From DASRJW01 sp964567755 (GTDB lineage Bacteria; Krumholzibacteriota; Krumholzibacteriia; G020349025), in assembly GCA_964567755.1 (NCBI GenBank), contig CAZMNW010000017.1, forward strand, positions 12,854-76,853: a stretch of DNA of 64,000 nt. The letters are read 5' to 3'. The notes under the pieces are model-generated. The model did no database searches and was not told the DNA's origin. It saw nothing but the letters and a program-made list of their open reading frames with translations. The position numbers and the translations under genes are program-made. Below, in pieces: positions 17,070-25,615 of this stretch; the first letter of the stretch is position 1; the number at the start of each line of letters is the position of its first letter.

Positions 17070-17945
17070 CTACTCCATTGGTTGACGAGCTACGAGGCGC
17101 TCGAGGTGTTCTCGCTCGAAGACCGTGTCATGCAGCAAGATCTCGAGCCGTAGGAACGCTGTGCGAAGTTCACCCGGACGCAGGAAGAAACGCGGGTTTC
17201 GCGGGTGGCCGAGTTGCGTTTGGGCTTCACTAAAGGTCTCGTAGGCGAGGAAGCCGCCGGGGGTGAGGGCGGATTCGATGGCCGGGAAGAGAGATCTCTC
17301 CAAGAACCGGACGACGACGATGAGGTCGGCACGTTGATCGTCAATGGCGCCGGGTTTCTCCAAATCACGCTGGATGGTTCGCACTGAGACGCCGTGACGC
17401 GCGGCGAGATCACTCGTCCGCGTGAGGGCATCTGGCAGGATATCGATGGCCGTGACGTTGAATCCCTCGAGTGCGAGGTAGACGGCGTTGCGCCCCGTGC
17501 CACAGGCTAGATCCAATGCCACAGATTTCGTTCGCCACTGCGGGCGTGTACCGGACGCAACGAAGATTTCGACGGCTTGCTCGACCACACGAGCAGGCTC
17601 CCAGAGCCGTTGCTTTGACGGAGGGCCTGTTTCCGCGTCCAGGTGCGCGCGCCAGGTTTCCTTGGGATGATGCCGGAGCACCGTGCGTCCAGCTTGCTCG
17701 AGGCTCAGGAGAATCGAAGCCATACGCAGGGTCGTCTCGCCGACAATTACGAGGCTGCGTGATCGAGGCGGCAGCATGTGGGGATTCTCGACAAGGTCGT
17801 CAGGGAAGAGTCTCACCGCACCGACAGGACGCTCGCGTGCGTAGGCGTCCGAATCTCGCAGGTCGACGATCGCGGGGGAATCCAAAGGAACCTCGGATGA
17901 TCGAAATGTAGCCATTTGGAACTCAGGACGCAGGGCGGGTGGCAT
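17070..17945 (-). CDS. Rhodanese-like domain fused to a SAM-dependent methyltransferase
   Basis: About 291 residues. Residues 20-100 resemble a rhodanese fold (AIVDLRDSDAYARERPVGAVRL) but no catalytic cysteine loop is evident; the region where it should be reads VIVGETTLR, so this half is probably a binding module. From about 130 a class I methyltransferase follows with motif I ALDLACGTGRNAVYLA and acidic motif VTAIDI, closest in feel to TehB/tellurite-type enzymes. It follows hldE on the same strand by 17 nt (or 47 nt if ATG 17915 is the start), so it may be co-transcribed with the heptose genes. Substrate unknown. Confidence 0.75.
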   Translation of the reverse strand: MPPALRPEFQMATFRSSEVPLDSPAIVDLRDSDAYARERPVGAVRLFPDDLVENPHMLPPRSRSLVIVGETTLRMASILLSLEQAGRTVLRHHPKETWRAHLDAETGPPSKQRLWEPARVVEQAVEIFVASGTRPQWRTKSVALDLACGTGRNAVYLALEGFNVTAIDILPDALTRTSDLAARHGVSVRTIQRDLEKPGAIDDQRADLIVVVRFLERSLFPAIESALTPGGFLAYETFSEAQTQLGHPRNPRFFLRPGELRTAFLRLEILLHDTVFEREHLERLVARQPME

Positions 17946-17962
17946 TGGTGAAAGCTAAAGCC

Positions 17963-19441
17963 CTACCCCGAGTTGTACTTCTCGACGATGCGCTTGACCA
18001 GCTCCGAGGTGGAAAGGCCCTCGACGATGGGGACGAGCTCGATGCGGCCGCCGTAACTCTCCACCAGGTCGCGGCCGACCACTTCGTGCAGCGCGTAGTC
18101 GCCGCCTTTCACCAGGATGTCGGGGCGAATCATCTCGATGAGCGCCATGGGCGTGGGCTCGGCGAAGAGCGTGACGAAGTCGACGCAATCGAGAGCGGCC
18201 AGCACGTGGGTGCGCTCGTCTTCGGCGATGAGCGGACGGCGCTCGCCCTTGAGCTTGCGCACCGAGGCGTCGTCGTTGATGCCGACGATGAGAATATCGC
18301 CGAACGAGCGCGACCGCTGCAGCAGCTTGATGTGCCCGACGTGCAAGATGTCGAAGCAGCCGTTGGTGAAAACGATGCGCTTGCCTTGGCCGCGCGCCTG
18401 GGAAACCATCTTCGGCACGTCGCCGCGCGTCAGGATCTTGGCGCCCTCGTATAGCGACGAGCCTTCGAGGGCGCGCAGGATCTCGTCGCGGCCGACAGGT
18501 GCTGCACCGATCTTGCTCACCGCGATGCCGGCAGCTAGGTTCGCGAGCTCGACGGCGGCTTCGGGCTCGCTGCCGCTCAAGATCGCCATGGCGAAGACGC
18601 TGATGACGGTGTCGCCGGCGCCGGTCACGTCGTAGACCTCCCGCGCGGCGGCGGGAATGTGGAGCGCGGCGCGCTCGGGTCGCAGCAATGTCATGCCCTC
18701 TTGTCCGCGGGTCACGAGCAAGCCGCCAACCCGGATCTCGGATAGGACCTTTTGGCCGGCACGGACGATCTCCTCATCGCCATTCGCGGGCATCTGAGAC
18801 GCGGCCTCCAGCTCCTTGCGGTTGGGCGTCACGAAGTCGAAGCCCAGGTAGCGGGTGTAATCCGTGCCCTTGGGGTCGGCGACGATGGGCTTGCCGCCCT
18901 GTTGGGCGGCGCGGCGCGCGGCCGCCAGCACCTCGCGCGTGAGCACCCCTTTGCCATAGTCGCTGCAGATGATGCCGTCCACCTGCGAAGCGCGCGCCGT
19001 GACGCGCTCGATGAGCTGTTGCTGCAGCTCGTCACTGGGGCGTTGCTTCTGCTCCCGGTCGACGCGAAGGATCTGCTGCGAATGCGCCATGATGCGGAGC
19101 TTCGTCGTCGTGGGGCGAAGCGCATCTTCGAGGATATCGTCCACGTGCACGCCGATCTCGCCCAGGATCTGACGCAGGCGCGCGCCCTTCTCGTCGCGCC
19201 CGCAGACGCCTGCGATCCACACCTCGCATCCGAGCGCGACCAGGTTCTGTGCCACGTTCGCAGCGCCACCCAGACCATCGTGGAAGGACTGCCATTCGAC
19301 GACTTGAACGGGCGCCTCGGGGGAGACGCGATCGACGTTGCCCCAGATGTATTCGTCGAGCATCAGATCGCCGACGACGAGGACCTTGACGCCGCGACCC
19401 TTGTCGAGGGCTTCGCGGAGCGCTGCGTGCGAAGATTTCAT
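17963..19441 (-). CDS. hldE: Bifunctional heptose-7-phosphate kinase / heptose-1-phosphate adenylyltransferase
   Basis: 492 residues, the usual length. Residues 1-330 are a PfkB/ribokinase-type kinase (GGAANVAQNLVALG near 58-71, DVTGAGDT at 271-278 with D277 as catalytic base). Residues 350-492 are a cytidylyltransferase-fold domain with FTNGCFDILHVGH (358-370) and the KGGDYALHEVVGRDLVESYGG end. It makes ADP-heptose precursors for LPS inner core. The ATG at 19441 overlaps the gmhA stop as ATGA; GGAG lies upstream inside gmhA. The open frame beyond 19441 is only the antisense-type extension over gmhA. Confidence 0.96.
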   Translation of the reverse strand: MKSSHAALREALDKGRGVKVLVVGDLMLDEYIWGNVDRVSPEAPVQVVEWQSFHDGLGGAANVAQNLVALGCEVWIAGVCGRDEKGARLRQILGEIGVHVDDILEDALRPTTTKLRIMAHSQQILRVDREQKQRPSDELQQQLIERVTARASQVDGIICSDYGKGVLTREVLAAARRAAQQGGKPIVADPKGTDYTRYLGFDFVTPNRKELEAASQMPANGDEEIVRAGQKVLSEIRVGGLLVTRGQEGMTLLRPERAALHIPAAAREVYDVTGAGDTVISVFAMAILSGSEPEAAVELANLAAGIAVSKIGAAPVGRDEILRALEGSSLYEGAKILTRGDVPKMVSQARGQGKRIVFTNGCFDILHVGHIKLLQRSRSFGDILIVGINDDASVRKLKGERRPLIAEDERTHVLAALDCVDFVTLFAEPTPMALIEMIRPDILVKGGDYALHEVVGRDLVESYGGRIELVPIVEGLSTSELVKRIVEKYNSG

Positions 19442-20004
19442 TTGAACAGCTCCGATTCCACCATCTCGCAGAGAATGTGCCCGAGCGTGATGTGACATTC
19501 CTGGATGCGGGCCGTGTCTTGCGCCGGGATGACGACGGCGTGATCGACGAGGCCGCGGATGCTGCCACCGGTCTTGCCGAGGAAGGCGCCGGTGACGCAG
19601 CCGATTTCCTTGGCTTCCTCGAGGGCGCGCTTGACGTTGGCCGATTCGCCGCTCGTGCTGATGCCGAGAGCCACGTCGCCGCGGCCGGCGAGGGCTTCGA
19701 CCTGGCGCGCGAAGATTCTTTCGAACCCGTAGTCGTTGCCGACGGACGTGAGAATCGACGTGTCGGTGGTGAGCGCTACCGCAGGGAGGCCGCGGCGCTC
19801 GCGCGTGTAGCGCCCGACCAGCTCGGCGGCGATGTGCTGGGCGTCGGCGGCGCTGCCGCCGTTGCCGAAGACGAGGAGCTTGTGTCCGTCGCGGAGCGCG
19901 CGGCACGTGGCATCGACCAGCGCCGCGAAAGGCTCCAGCACCTCGGGCCCAAGCCGCAGCTTGAGCTCGGCGCTTTCCCGCAGGCGTTGCACGATGAATT
20001 GCAT
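19438..20004 (-). CDS. gmhA: Sedoheptulose-7-phosphate isomerase
   Basis: 188-residue SIS-domain enzyme converting sedoheptulose 7-phosphate to D-glycero-D-manno-heptose 7-phosphate, the first step of ADP-heptose synthesis. The SIS signatures are clear: FGNGGSAADAQHIAAEL (about 46-62) and ISTSGESANV (about 115-124), with the closing ECHITLGHILCEMVE helix that carries metal and catalytic residues. It overlaps hldE by four bases, so the two are one translational unit, and it lacks the gmhB phosphatase in this window. Confidence 0.95.
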   Translation of the reverse strand: MQFIVQRLRESAELKLRLGPEVLEPFAALVDATCRALRDGHKLLVFGNGGSAADAQHIAAELVGRYTRERRGLPAVALTTDTSILTSVGNDYGFERIFARQVEALAGRGDVALGISTSGESANVKRALEEAKEIGCVTGAFLGKTGGSIRGLVDHAVVIPAQDTARIQECHITLGHILCEMVESELFK

Positions 20005-20224
20005 GGGCCCTCATTCTGATGGTGCAAGGCGAAGCGTATCAAGCACTTCCAAGAACCGTCAAGCCGGCGACTTGGCGGAGAGCTCAAGCCTCCGTGACGT
20101 CGTTCGAATGGAGGTGCGGCTGTCGAGATGGTCGTGGGCATCGACCAAGGGCAAGGTGCTGTTCGAGAGTACACTCCAGGCGGTCGCTTCATTCGAAGAG
20201 AGGTCGGCCGCGACGGAGGGTCGG

Positions 20225-21820
20225 ATGGGGGTCCTTGCAAGAATCGACTCCGGGAACGCAAGTCCGAGACGCACTCACCGCGACGGTGGCAGGCATTCGG
20301 GTCTTCTCGTCCAGTTGCTATTGATGGTCGCGTGTGCAGTTCCATGTGCAAAAGCAGGTGGGGCCGAAGACGATGCGGCGCATCGCGAAAAGCTCGCGGC
20401 ATGGGTGACGGCGAACCGCTCGAGCATTCTCGATGAGCTGATCGCGTTCGTCTCCATACCGAATGTCGCATCGAACATGGAGGACATGCAGAAGAACGCC
20501 GCACACTTGAGAGGCATGCTCGAGAAGCGCGGCTTGGAGACGCGCATCCTGGAGTCTCCCACGCGACCCTACGTTTTCGCGCGTTCTGCACCGGAGCCCG
20601 CGCCCTCGTCCGCGCAACCTCTCCGAGTTCTCTTCTACGCCCACTTCGATGGGCAGCCCGTCGACGCCCCGTCGTGGACCGTGACCGCACCATTCACGCC
20701 GAAGCTGAATGGCGATGCCGGCGATCGCGAGGCGCGCCTCTACGCGCGCTCCACCTCGGACGACAAGGGCCCGATCGTGGCGCTCCTGGCCGCACTCGAT
20801 GCGCTACGCGCGGCAGGCATCCCACCAACGGTGGAAGCCAAGTTCCTCTTCGACTCCGAAGAGGAGATCGGTTCACCGTCACTCCCAGAGTTGGCGCGAC
20901 AGCACGCGAACCTGCTCGCAGCCGACTTGCTGATCTTCGCCGACGGCCCGGTGCACCAATCGGGGCGCCCGACCTTGAGTTTCGGCAGCCGCGGGATCGT
21001 GACGGTGACGCTCACGGTGTACGGGCCGTCGCGGCCGTTGCACTCGGGTCATTACGGCAACTGGGTGCCGAACCCGGCCGAGAAGCTGAGCCTGCTCCTT
21101 GCGTCGATGAAGGACGCAGATGGTCAGGTGCTGGTGAAGGGTTTCTACGACGACGTGGTGCCGCTTTCGGCCATGGAGCGCGACGCCTTGCGTGCGATCC
21201 CCACCGTCGAAGCCGATCTCCAGGAGGAGCTCTACGTTGCCCGGCCGGAGGGAGCCGGTGCGAGCCTGCAGGAGGCGATCAACCTGCCTTCGCTCAACGT
21301 CCGCGGCATCGCGTCGGGCGCGGTGGGTGAAGAAGCCCGCACGATCATCCCGTCGACGGCCACGGCAGAGATCGACATGCGGTTGGTGAAGAACGTGATG
21401 CCGGAAGCACAGGTCGAGCGGCTGAAGGAGCATGTGCGCAAGCAGGGTTTCCATGTGGTGGCCGACGAGCCCGATGCCGCAACGCGGCGCGCCCACGCAG
21501 GCGTCGTCCGCATCACTGCCGGGCCTGGGACGCCGGCCACGCGCACATCGATGGACACGCCGATTTCACGCGCGGTCATCGCGGCCGTACGACGAGCGGT
21601 CGTGGGCGAACCGGTGCTCATGCCGACGTTGGGCGGCACGGTTCCATTGCACCACCTCGAGGCGGCTCTGAACGTGCCCGTGTACGGCGCGCCGATCGTC
21701 AACTACGACAACAACCAGCACGCCCCCGACGAGAACCTGCGCCTCGGGAACCTGTGGGACGGCATCGTGATCTACGCGTCGCTGCTGCGGTTACCAGCGC
21801 CTGGTGATCCCGCCCGCTGA
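20225..21820 (+). CDS. Exported M20 family zinc dipeptidase/carboxypeptidase
   Basis: 531 residues with a signal peptide whose basic N-region is long (hydrophobic core SGLLVQLLLMVACAVPCAKA at about 27-46). The M20 core shows FYAHFDGQP (metal ligand H and catalytic D), YARSTSDDKGP, the SEEEIGSPS general base and ligand segment, and the lid domain insertion SRGIVTVTLTVYG..HSGHYG. A late histidine ligand is in NQHAPDENLRLGN. Most like the M20 dipeptidases (CNDP/PepV-like family). GGAGGG at 20215-20220 before ATG 20225 decides the start. Probably acts in the periplasm on peptides. Confidence 0.88.
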   Translation: MGVLARIDSGNASPRRTHRDGGRHSGLLVQLLLMVACAVPCAKAGGAEDDAAHREKLAAWVTANRSSILDELIAFVSIPNVASNMEDMQKNAAHLRGMLEKRGLETRILESPTRPYVFARSAPEPAPSSAQPLRVLFYAHFDGQPVDAPSWTVTAPFTPKLNGDAGDREARLYARSTSDDKGPIVALLAALDALRAAGIPPTVEAKFLFDSEEEIGSPSLPELARQHANLLAADLLIFADGPVHQSGRPTLSFGSRGIVTVTLTVYGPSRPLHSGHYGNWVPNPAEKLSLLLASMKDADGQVLVKGFYDDVVPLSAMERDALRAIPTVEADLQEELYVARPEGAGASLQEAINLPSLNVRGIASGAVGEEARTIIPSTATAEIDMRLVKNVMPEAQVERLKEHVRKQGFHVVADEPDAATRRAHAGVVRITAGPGTPATRTSMDTPISRAVIAAVRRAVVGEPVLMPTLGGTVPLHHLEAALNVPVYGAPIVNYDNNQHAPDENLRLGNLWDGIVIYASLLRLPAPGDPAR

Positions 21821-21873
21821 GGATTGTCTCTTGCATGTCGGTAGGAAATGGCCCGCGGGAAGCCCCCGAGCCC

Positions 21874-21915
21874 TTGACTTTTAGCCAGATGGCGTATATT
21901 ATTATGCCAGATGGC
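21874..21915 (+). promoter_or_regulatory. Promoter with paired operator sites for the ParS/RES operon
   Basis: TTGACT (21874-21879), a 17-nt spacer and TATTAT (21897-21902) form a good promoter. Two exact copies of GCCAGATGGC lie at 21884-21893 (between the hexamers) and 21906-21915 (at the start point), 22 bp apart, that is two helical turns. Each copy is itself nearly palindromic (GCCA..TGGC). This is the expected layout for autorepression by a dimeric antitoxin. Confidence 0.7.
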
Positions 21916-21934
21916 AGGCGCTGGAGGTCCCGAG

Positions 21935-22429
21935 ATGCCAGACGTAGCAGAAGGGAAGAAAAGGGAATCGCCCGATGTGAGGGAGTTCTCTCGCTACGTG
22001 CAGAGCACGGGGACCATCGGACTGCACTATGTCGTTCTGCTTGGTCTGCGAACCTACGACGCGGTCAGCCTGCTGCAGAAGGTTCGCGACGGGCTGCCGT
22101 ATCAAGCCTGGGAGCGACTACTTCACAACACAGAGCTTGCCAAAGCCGAACTGCTCCAACTGGTCCAAATCACCTCCCGCACGCTGAGCCGGCGCAAAGA
22201 AGAAGGAAGACTTCTCCCGGACGAATCGGATCGATTGCTACGAGCGTCCAGGCTCTTCGCCAGCGTTCTTGCCCTCTTCGAGGGCAACACTGACGCCGCG
22301 AGACGCTGGCTCACGACTCCCCAACCAGGCCTTGGCGGCGCCACACCCGTTGCGTTTGGAGCGACGGAGATCGGCGCGCGCGAAGTCGAGGCCCTTGTGG
22401 GGCGAATCGAGCATGGTATCCCATCGTGA
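21935..22429 (+). CDS. Xre/MbcA/ParS-type antitoxin (DUF2384)
   Basis: About 164 residues. The C-terminal 60 residues carry the ParS/MbcA toxin-binding signature: LFEGNTDAARRWLTTPQPGLGG followed by GAREVEALVGRIEHGI. The N-terminal half is the Xre-like DNA-binding region (ELLQLVQITSRTLSRRKEEG). It should neutralise the RES toxin encoded next and repress its own promoter. GGAGG at 21923-21927 seven nt before ATG 21935 decides the start over ATG 21911. Stop and toxin start overlap as GTGA. Confidence 0.88.
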   Translation: MPDVAEGKKRESPDVREFSRYVQSTGTIGLHYVVLLGLRTYDAVSLLQKVRDGLPYQAWERLLHNTELAKAELLQLVQITSRTLSRRKEEGRLLPDESDRLLRASRLFASVLALFEGNTDAARRWLTTPQPGLGGATPVAFGATEIGAREVEALVGRIEHGIPS

Positions 22430-22887
22430 TTCGAGCCTGGCGTGTCGTGAAGTCGAAGCACGCGACTCATGCTTTCGATAGTGAAGGCTCGAGACTGCAT
22501 GGCAGTCGATGGAACAGTGCTGGAGTCAAAGTCGTCCACGTGTCGGAGACTCTCTCCCTGGCCATTCTCGAGATTCTCGTTCATCTGCAGAATAGCGCCC
22601 CGCTGCCGCATTATGTGGTGTTCTCCGTGGAGTTCGATGCCTCACTCTTGGAGCGCGTCGAGATGTCGGCGCTGCCCGCGGATTGGCGAGCCTCACCACC
22701 TCCATCAGCGCTGCAGCAAACCGGAGATCTGTGGGTTCGGCGCGGGCCGTCGGCCGTCCTCGAGGTTCCGAGCGCGTTGATTCCGCATGAACGCAACTTC
22801 CTATTGAACCCCTCACACGCAGACTTCAAGCGAGTCGTCATCAGCGCTCAGATGCCGTTAGACGTGGATGTTCGCGTGTTTCGCTGA
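22426..22887 (+). CDS. RES-domain toxin
   Basis: 153 residues, GTG start overlapping the antitoxin stop by four bases. RES toxins degrade NAD+ (shown for MbcT and relatives) and cause growth arrest. The conserved parts are visible: the arginine in GSRWNSAG (R28), the glutamate in LAILEILVHL (E49), and the late segment NFLLNPSHADFKRV with its serine and arginine. The gene appears intact. It forms a type II toxin-antitoxin pair with the upstream ParS-type gene. Confidence 0.88.
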   Translation: MIRAWRVVKSKHATHAFDSEGSRLHGSRWNSAGVKVVHVSETLSLAILEILVHLQNSAPLPHYVVFSVEFDASLLERVEMSALPADWRASPPPSALQQTGDLWVRRGPSAVLEVPSALIPHERNFLLNPSHADFKRVVISAQMPLDVDVRVFR

Positions 22888-22945
22888 AGGGGGTGCCGGA
22901 AGCGCGTGGGGGGCCGAGAGCCGCGAGAAGTAAAGAAACGCAGTC

Positions 22946-24310
22946 TTACCGGCGAGCGCCGAAGTGTGCCAGCAATGAATCGATGGGCCCGGCATCGGTT
23001 CCCCAAGCGAGCTGCATCGGGGATTCACCGCCGCTCGTGCGCAGGCGGGGATCGGCGCCCGCTTCGAGGAGAGTCGCCACCGCGGCAGGCTGCTTCTGAG
23101 CAGCCGCGACATGCAGTGGCGTCCATTTCGACTCGTCTCGTGCATCCACGTCAGCACCGAACTCGATGAGGAGTTGCACCATCTCTGCGTTGCCCCGATA
23201 AGCAGCTGAATGCAGCGGGGTGCGCTTCTGGCGGTCTTGTTTGTTGGGGTCGGCTCCCTTCTGGAGAAGGAGCCGCGCTTGCTCGAGCCGGTTCTCGAAC
23301 GCTGTCTCATGCAGCAGGATCCCATCCCCCGGAATCTGCTCATCGGGCGCGGCGCCTAGCTCGAGCAACATGCGCACTGCATCGACGTAACCCGCGTCCG
23401 CGGCGCGTGCCAGAGCAGAGCGTCCGTCCGGTGTCCGCGCTCCCGGGTCGGCGCCGTGCGCGATCATGAGCGCCATCGCGTGCGTGTTGCCTTCCTGGGC
23501 CGCATACATGAAAGACGTGCTTCCGCCTTCATCGCGCACATTCGGATCGGCACCGGCGTCGAGCAGGAGACGGATGAAGCTCGAATCCGGACTCGAGTGT
23601 CCGTTGATGCAGGACGCCACGTGCAGCGGTGTCCAACCCAAATAGCCCACTGCGTTCGCATTGCCACCGCGCTCGATGAGGAGCCGTGCTGCTCGCTGCT
23701 TTCGGGAGTGCGCGGCGCTGTGCAGTGGTGTGCCAGTGGCTGCCATGACGTTGACGTCGAAGCCCGCATCGAGGAGAGCGCGCATGATCTCGACGTGGTC
23801 GTGCTCTGCGGCGAGATGCAGGAGTGTTCTGCCGTGATCGTCGCGCATGTCCGTGCGTCCGCCGTGAGCCATCAAGACGCGCATGACATCGGCGTTGCCC
23901 CAGCGGACCGCGAGGCCGAGCGGCGTGACCCCACCGCCATCCTTGTCATCGACGACCGCCCCGCGAGCGATCAGTAGCTCGGCGATTCCCGCATGTCCAC
24001 TCCAGGCGGCGTAATGCAGGGCCGTCATGCCAACGGGATCGCGATAGGTGGTCCTCTGCGGATCATTCTCCAGAAGCTGGAACACGAGGAGGGAGTCGGC
24101 CTTGAGCGCGGCATCGAAGATCGGGTCGATGCGAACCTGCTGCGCCTGGTCGCGTCTTTCGCGGTTCCGGTCGTGGATTTCCTGCAGGCGACGGAGGGAT
24201 TCGATGGTCTCGTCCACGCCGCAGGAGCCTAGTCCCAACGGGAGTGCAAGGAACAGCGTGGCAGCACGGAGCGGCGCGAGCCGGCGGATTCTGGTGTTCG
24301 ATGCACGCAC
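22946..24310 (-). CDS. Ankyrin-repeat lipoprotein
   Basis: 454 residues. The signal peptide ends in a lipobox-like LGSC (C about 29), so the protein is probably lipid-anchored. A short coiled-coil-like stretch (about 36-60, RRLQEIHDRNRERRDQAQQ) leads into some ten to eleven ankyrin repeats (TALHYAAWSGHAGIAELLIARGA, TPLHVAAAQKQPAAVATLLEAGA and others) up to the C-terminus. GTG start with GAGGA four nt before it. It points towards the RES toxin gene and ends 58 nt from it. Ankyrin repeats indicate protein binding; no enzyme domain is present. Confidence 0.88.
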   Translation of the reverse strand: MRASNTRIRRLAPLRAATLFLALPLGLGSCGVDETIESLRRLQEIHDRNRERRDQAQQVRIDPIFDAALKADSLLVFQLLENDPQRTTYRDPVGMTALHYAAWSGHAGIAELLIARGAVVDDKDGGGVTPLGLAVRWGNADVMRVLMAHGGRTDMRDDHGRTLLHLAAEHDHVEIMRALLDAGFDVNVMAATGTPLHSAAHSRKQRAARLLIERGGNANAVGYLGWTPLHVASCINGHSSPDSSFIRLLLDAGADPNVRDEGGSTSFMYAAQEGNTHAMALMIAHGADPGARTPDGRSALARAADAGYVDAVRMLLELGAAPDEQIPGDGILLHETAFENRLEQARLLLQKGADPNKQDRQKRTPLHSAAYRGNAEMVQLLIEFGADVDARDESKWTPLHVAAAQKQPAAVATLLEAGADPRLRTSGGESPMQLAWGTDAGPIDSLLAHFGARR

Positions 24311-24404
24311 GTCGTCCTCACGTGGATCCTTCTGGAACCCGACGAGATAGGCCCTGACGGCTATTGCATGAAGGGTGCCGTGTGTGGAGCGTCGCAGGAT
24401 CCAT

Positions 24405-25553
24405 CTACGCCTGGAGGCCCGTGGCGATCACGTCCACGGCGCGATCGATGTCGGAATCGTCGTTGTAGATGTGCGGGGCCAAGCGGAAGCGCCCTTCGCG
24501 CAGGCTGTAATGGATGCGAGCGTCCCGGAAGGCGCGGTGCAGCCGCTGGGCACGTTCGGCGCCGACCGTGAAGGCGACGATGGGGCTCGGCGAAGTGCCC
24601 ACGTCGCACAGGGCCACGCCGCTCGATCCGTTCATCGCCGACCGCAGCCGCTGCGCCAGACCGGCATCGTGGGCGGCAACGCGATCGATGCCAATCTCGT
24701 TCAGCAAGCGCAGTGATTCGCGCAGCATGAGGATGTCGTGCAGGTTCGCGGTGCCGAGCTCGAAGCGGCGCGCATCCGGGAAGATCTGACGCGGGTATTC
24801 GAGCAGGCAGTCGAAGCGCCCACCGTAGTCCACGTTCATCCAGCCGAGCATGGGCAAATGCAGATCGCGCACGAGCTCGGCTCGTACGTAGAGGAACCCG
24901 GTTCCGCGCGGCGCGCACAGCCACTTCTGACCGCAGCCGGCGAGGAAGTCGATCCCGAGCTCGACGGGGCGTACGACGCAGCACCCGATTGCCTGGGCGC
25001 CGTCCACGACAGTGCGAATGTCGCGTTCGCGGCAGAACCGAGCGAGCGCGGCGAGATCGGGCCGGTAGCCATCGTGGAACTGCACTGCCGAAACGGCGAC
25101 GGCGCGTGTGCGCGTGTCGCATGCCGCGATCAACCATTCGGCATCGGCGCGCCCACCGGGAGGCTCGATCATCCTGAGCTCGATGCCGCGCGATTCGAGG
25201 TTGCGCCACGGGTAGACGTTGCCCGGGAACTCGCCGTGCGCGAGCACGACGTTGTCGCCTGCTGTCATGAGAATCGAGTTGGCCGCCAGGTTGAGCCCAT
25301 GCGAGGTATTGAACGTGAGAGCGATCGCGTCCGCCCCGCAGCCGAGGAGGCGAGCGATCTCGAGGCGTGTTTCGGCCAGCACCTCGAACAGATCGTACGG
25401 CGAGAGGCCTTCGACATAGTGTTGCTCGCTGAAGTAGCGTTCGAAAAGGAGACGCGAGCGTTCGGGGACGAGGCCGTTCGATGCAGTGTTGAGATATGTG
25501 GCGCCATCGAGGGCGGGGAACTCGCGTCGGATCGCCCGGACATCGAGGATCAT
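24405..25553 (-). CDS. Class V aminotransferase family PLP enzyme
   Basis: 382 residues, cytoplasmic. The fold type I signature is complete: TFNTSHGLNLAAN in the cofactor phosphate region, VVDGAQAIGC with the aspartate that pairs with the pyridine nitrogen, and CGQKWLCAPRGTGFLYV containing the Schiff-base lysine. It resembles the CsdA/isopenicillin N epimerase-like branch; the true substrate cannot be told. It follows the NCS1 permease gene by 62 nt on the same strand, so it may process what that permease imports. The open frame continues upstream across the permease in another frame and is not coding. Confidence 0.88.
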   Translation of the reverse strand: MILDVRAIRREFPALDGATYLNTASNGLVPERSRLLFERYFSEQHYVEGLSPYDLFEVLAETRLEIARLLGCGADAIALTFNTSHGLNLAANSILMTAGDNVVLAHGEFPGNVYPWRNLESRGIELRMIEPPGGRADAEWLIAACDTRTRAVAVSAVQFHDGYRPDLAALARFCRERDIRTVVDGAQAIGCCVVRPVELGIDFLAGCGQKWLCAPRGTGFLYVRAELVRDLHLPMLGWMNVDYGGRFDCLLEYPRQIFPDARRFELGTANLHDILMLRESLRLLNEIGIDRVAAHDAGLAQRLRSAMNGSSGVALCDVGTSPSPIVAFTVGAERAQRLHRAFRDARIHYSLREGRFRLAPHIYNDDSDIDRAVDVIATGLQA

Positions 25554-25615
25554 GGAGTCTCGACCTTTCGTTCTCTCCGATTTCGCGTCGCACGGATCGG
25601 ATGCCGCCGCTGTCG

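Noticed and set aside
19442..20014. Long upstream extension of the hldE frame over gmhA
   Set aside because: Low-complexity Arg/Ala shadow; hldE starts at the ATGA overlap.
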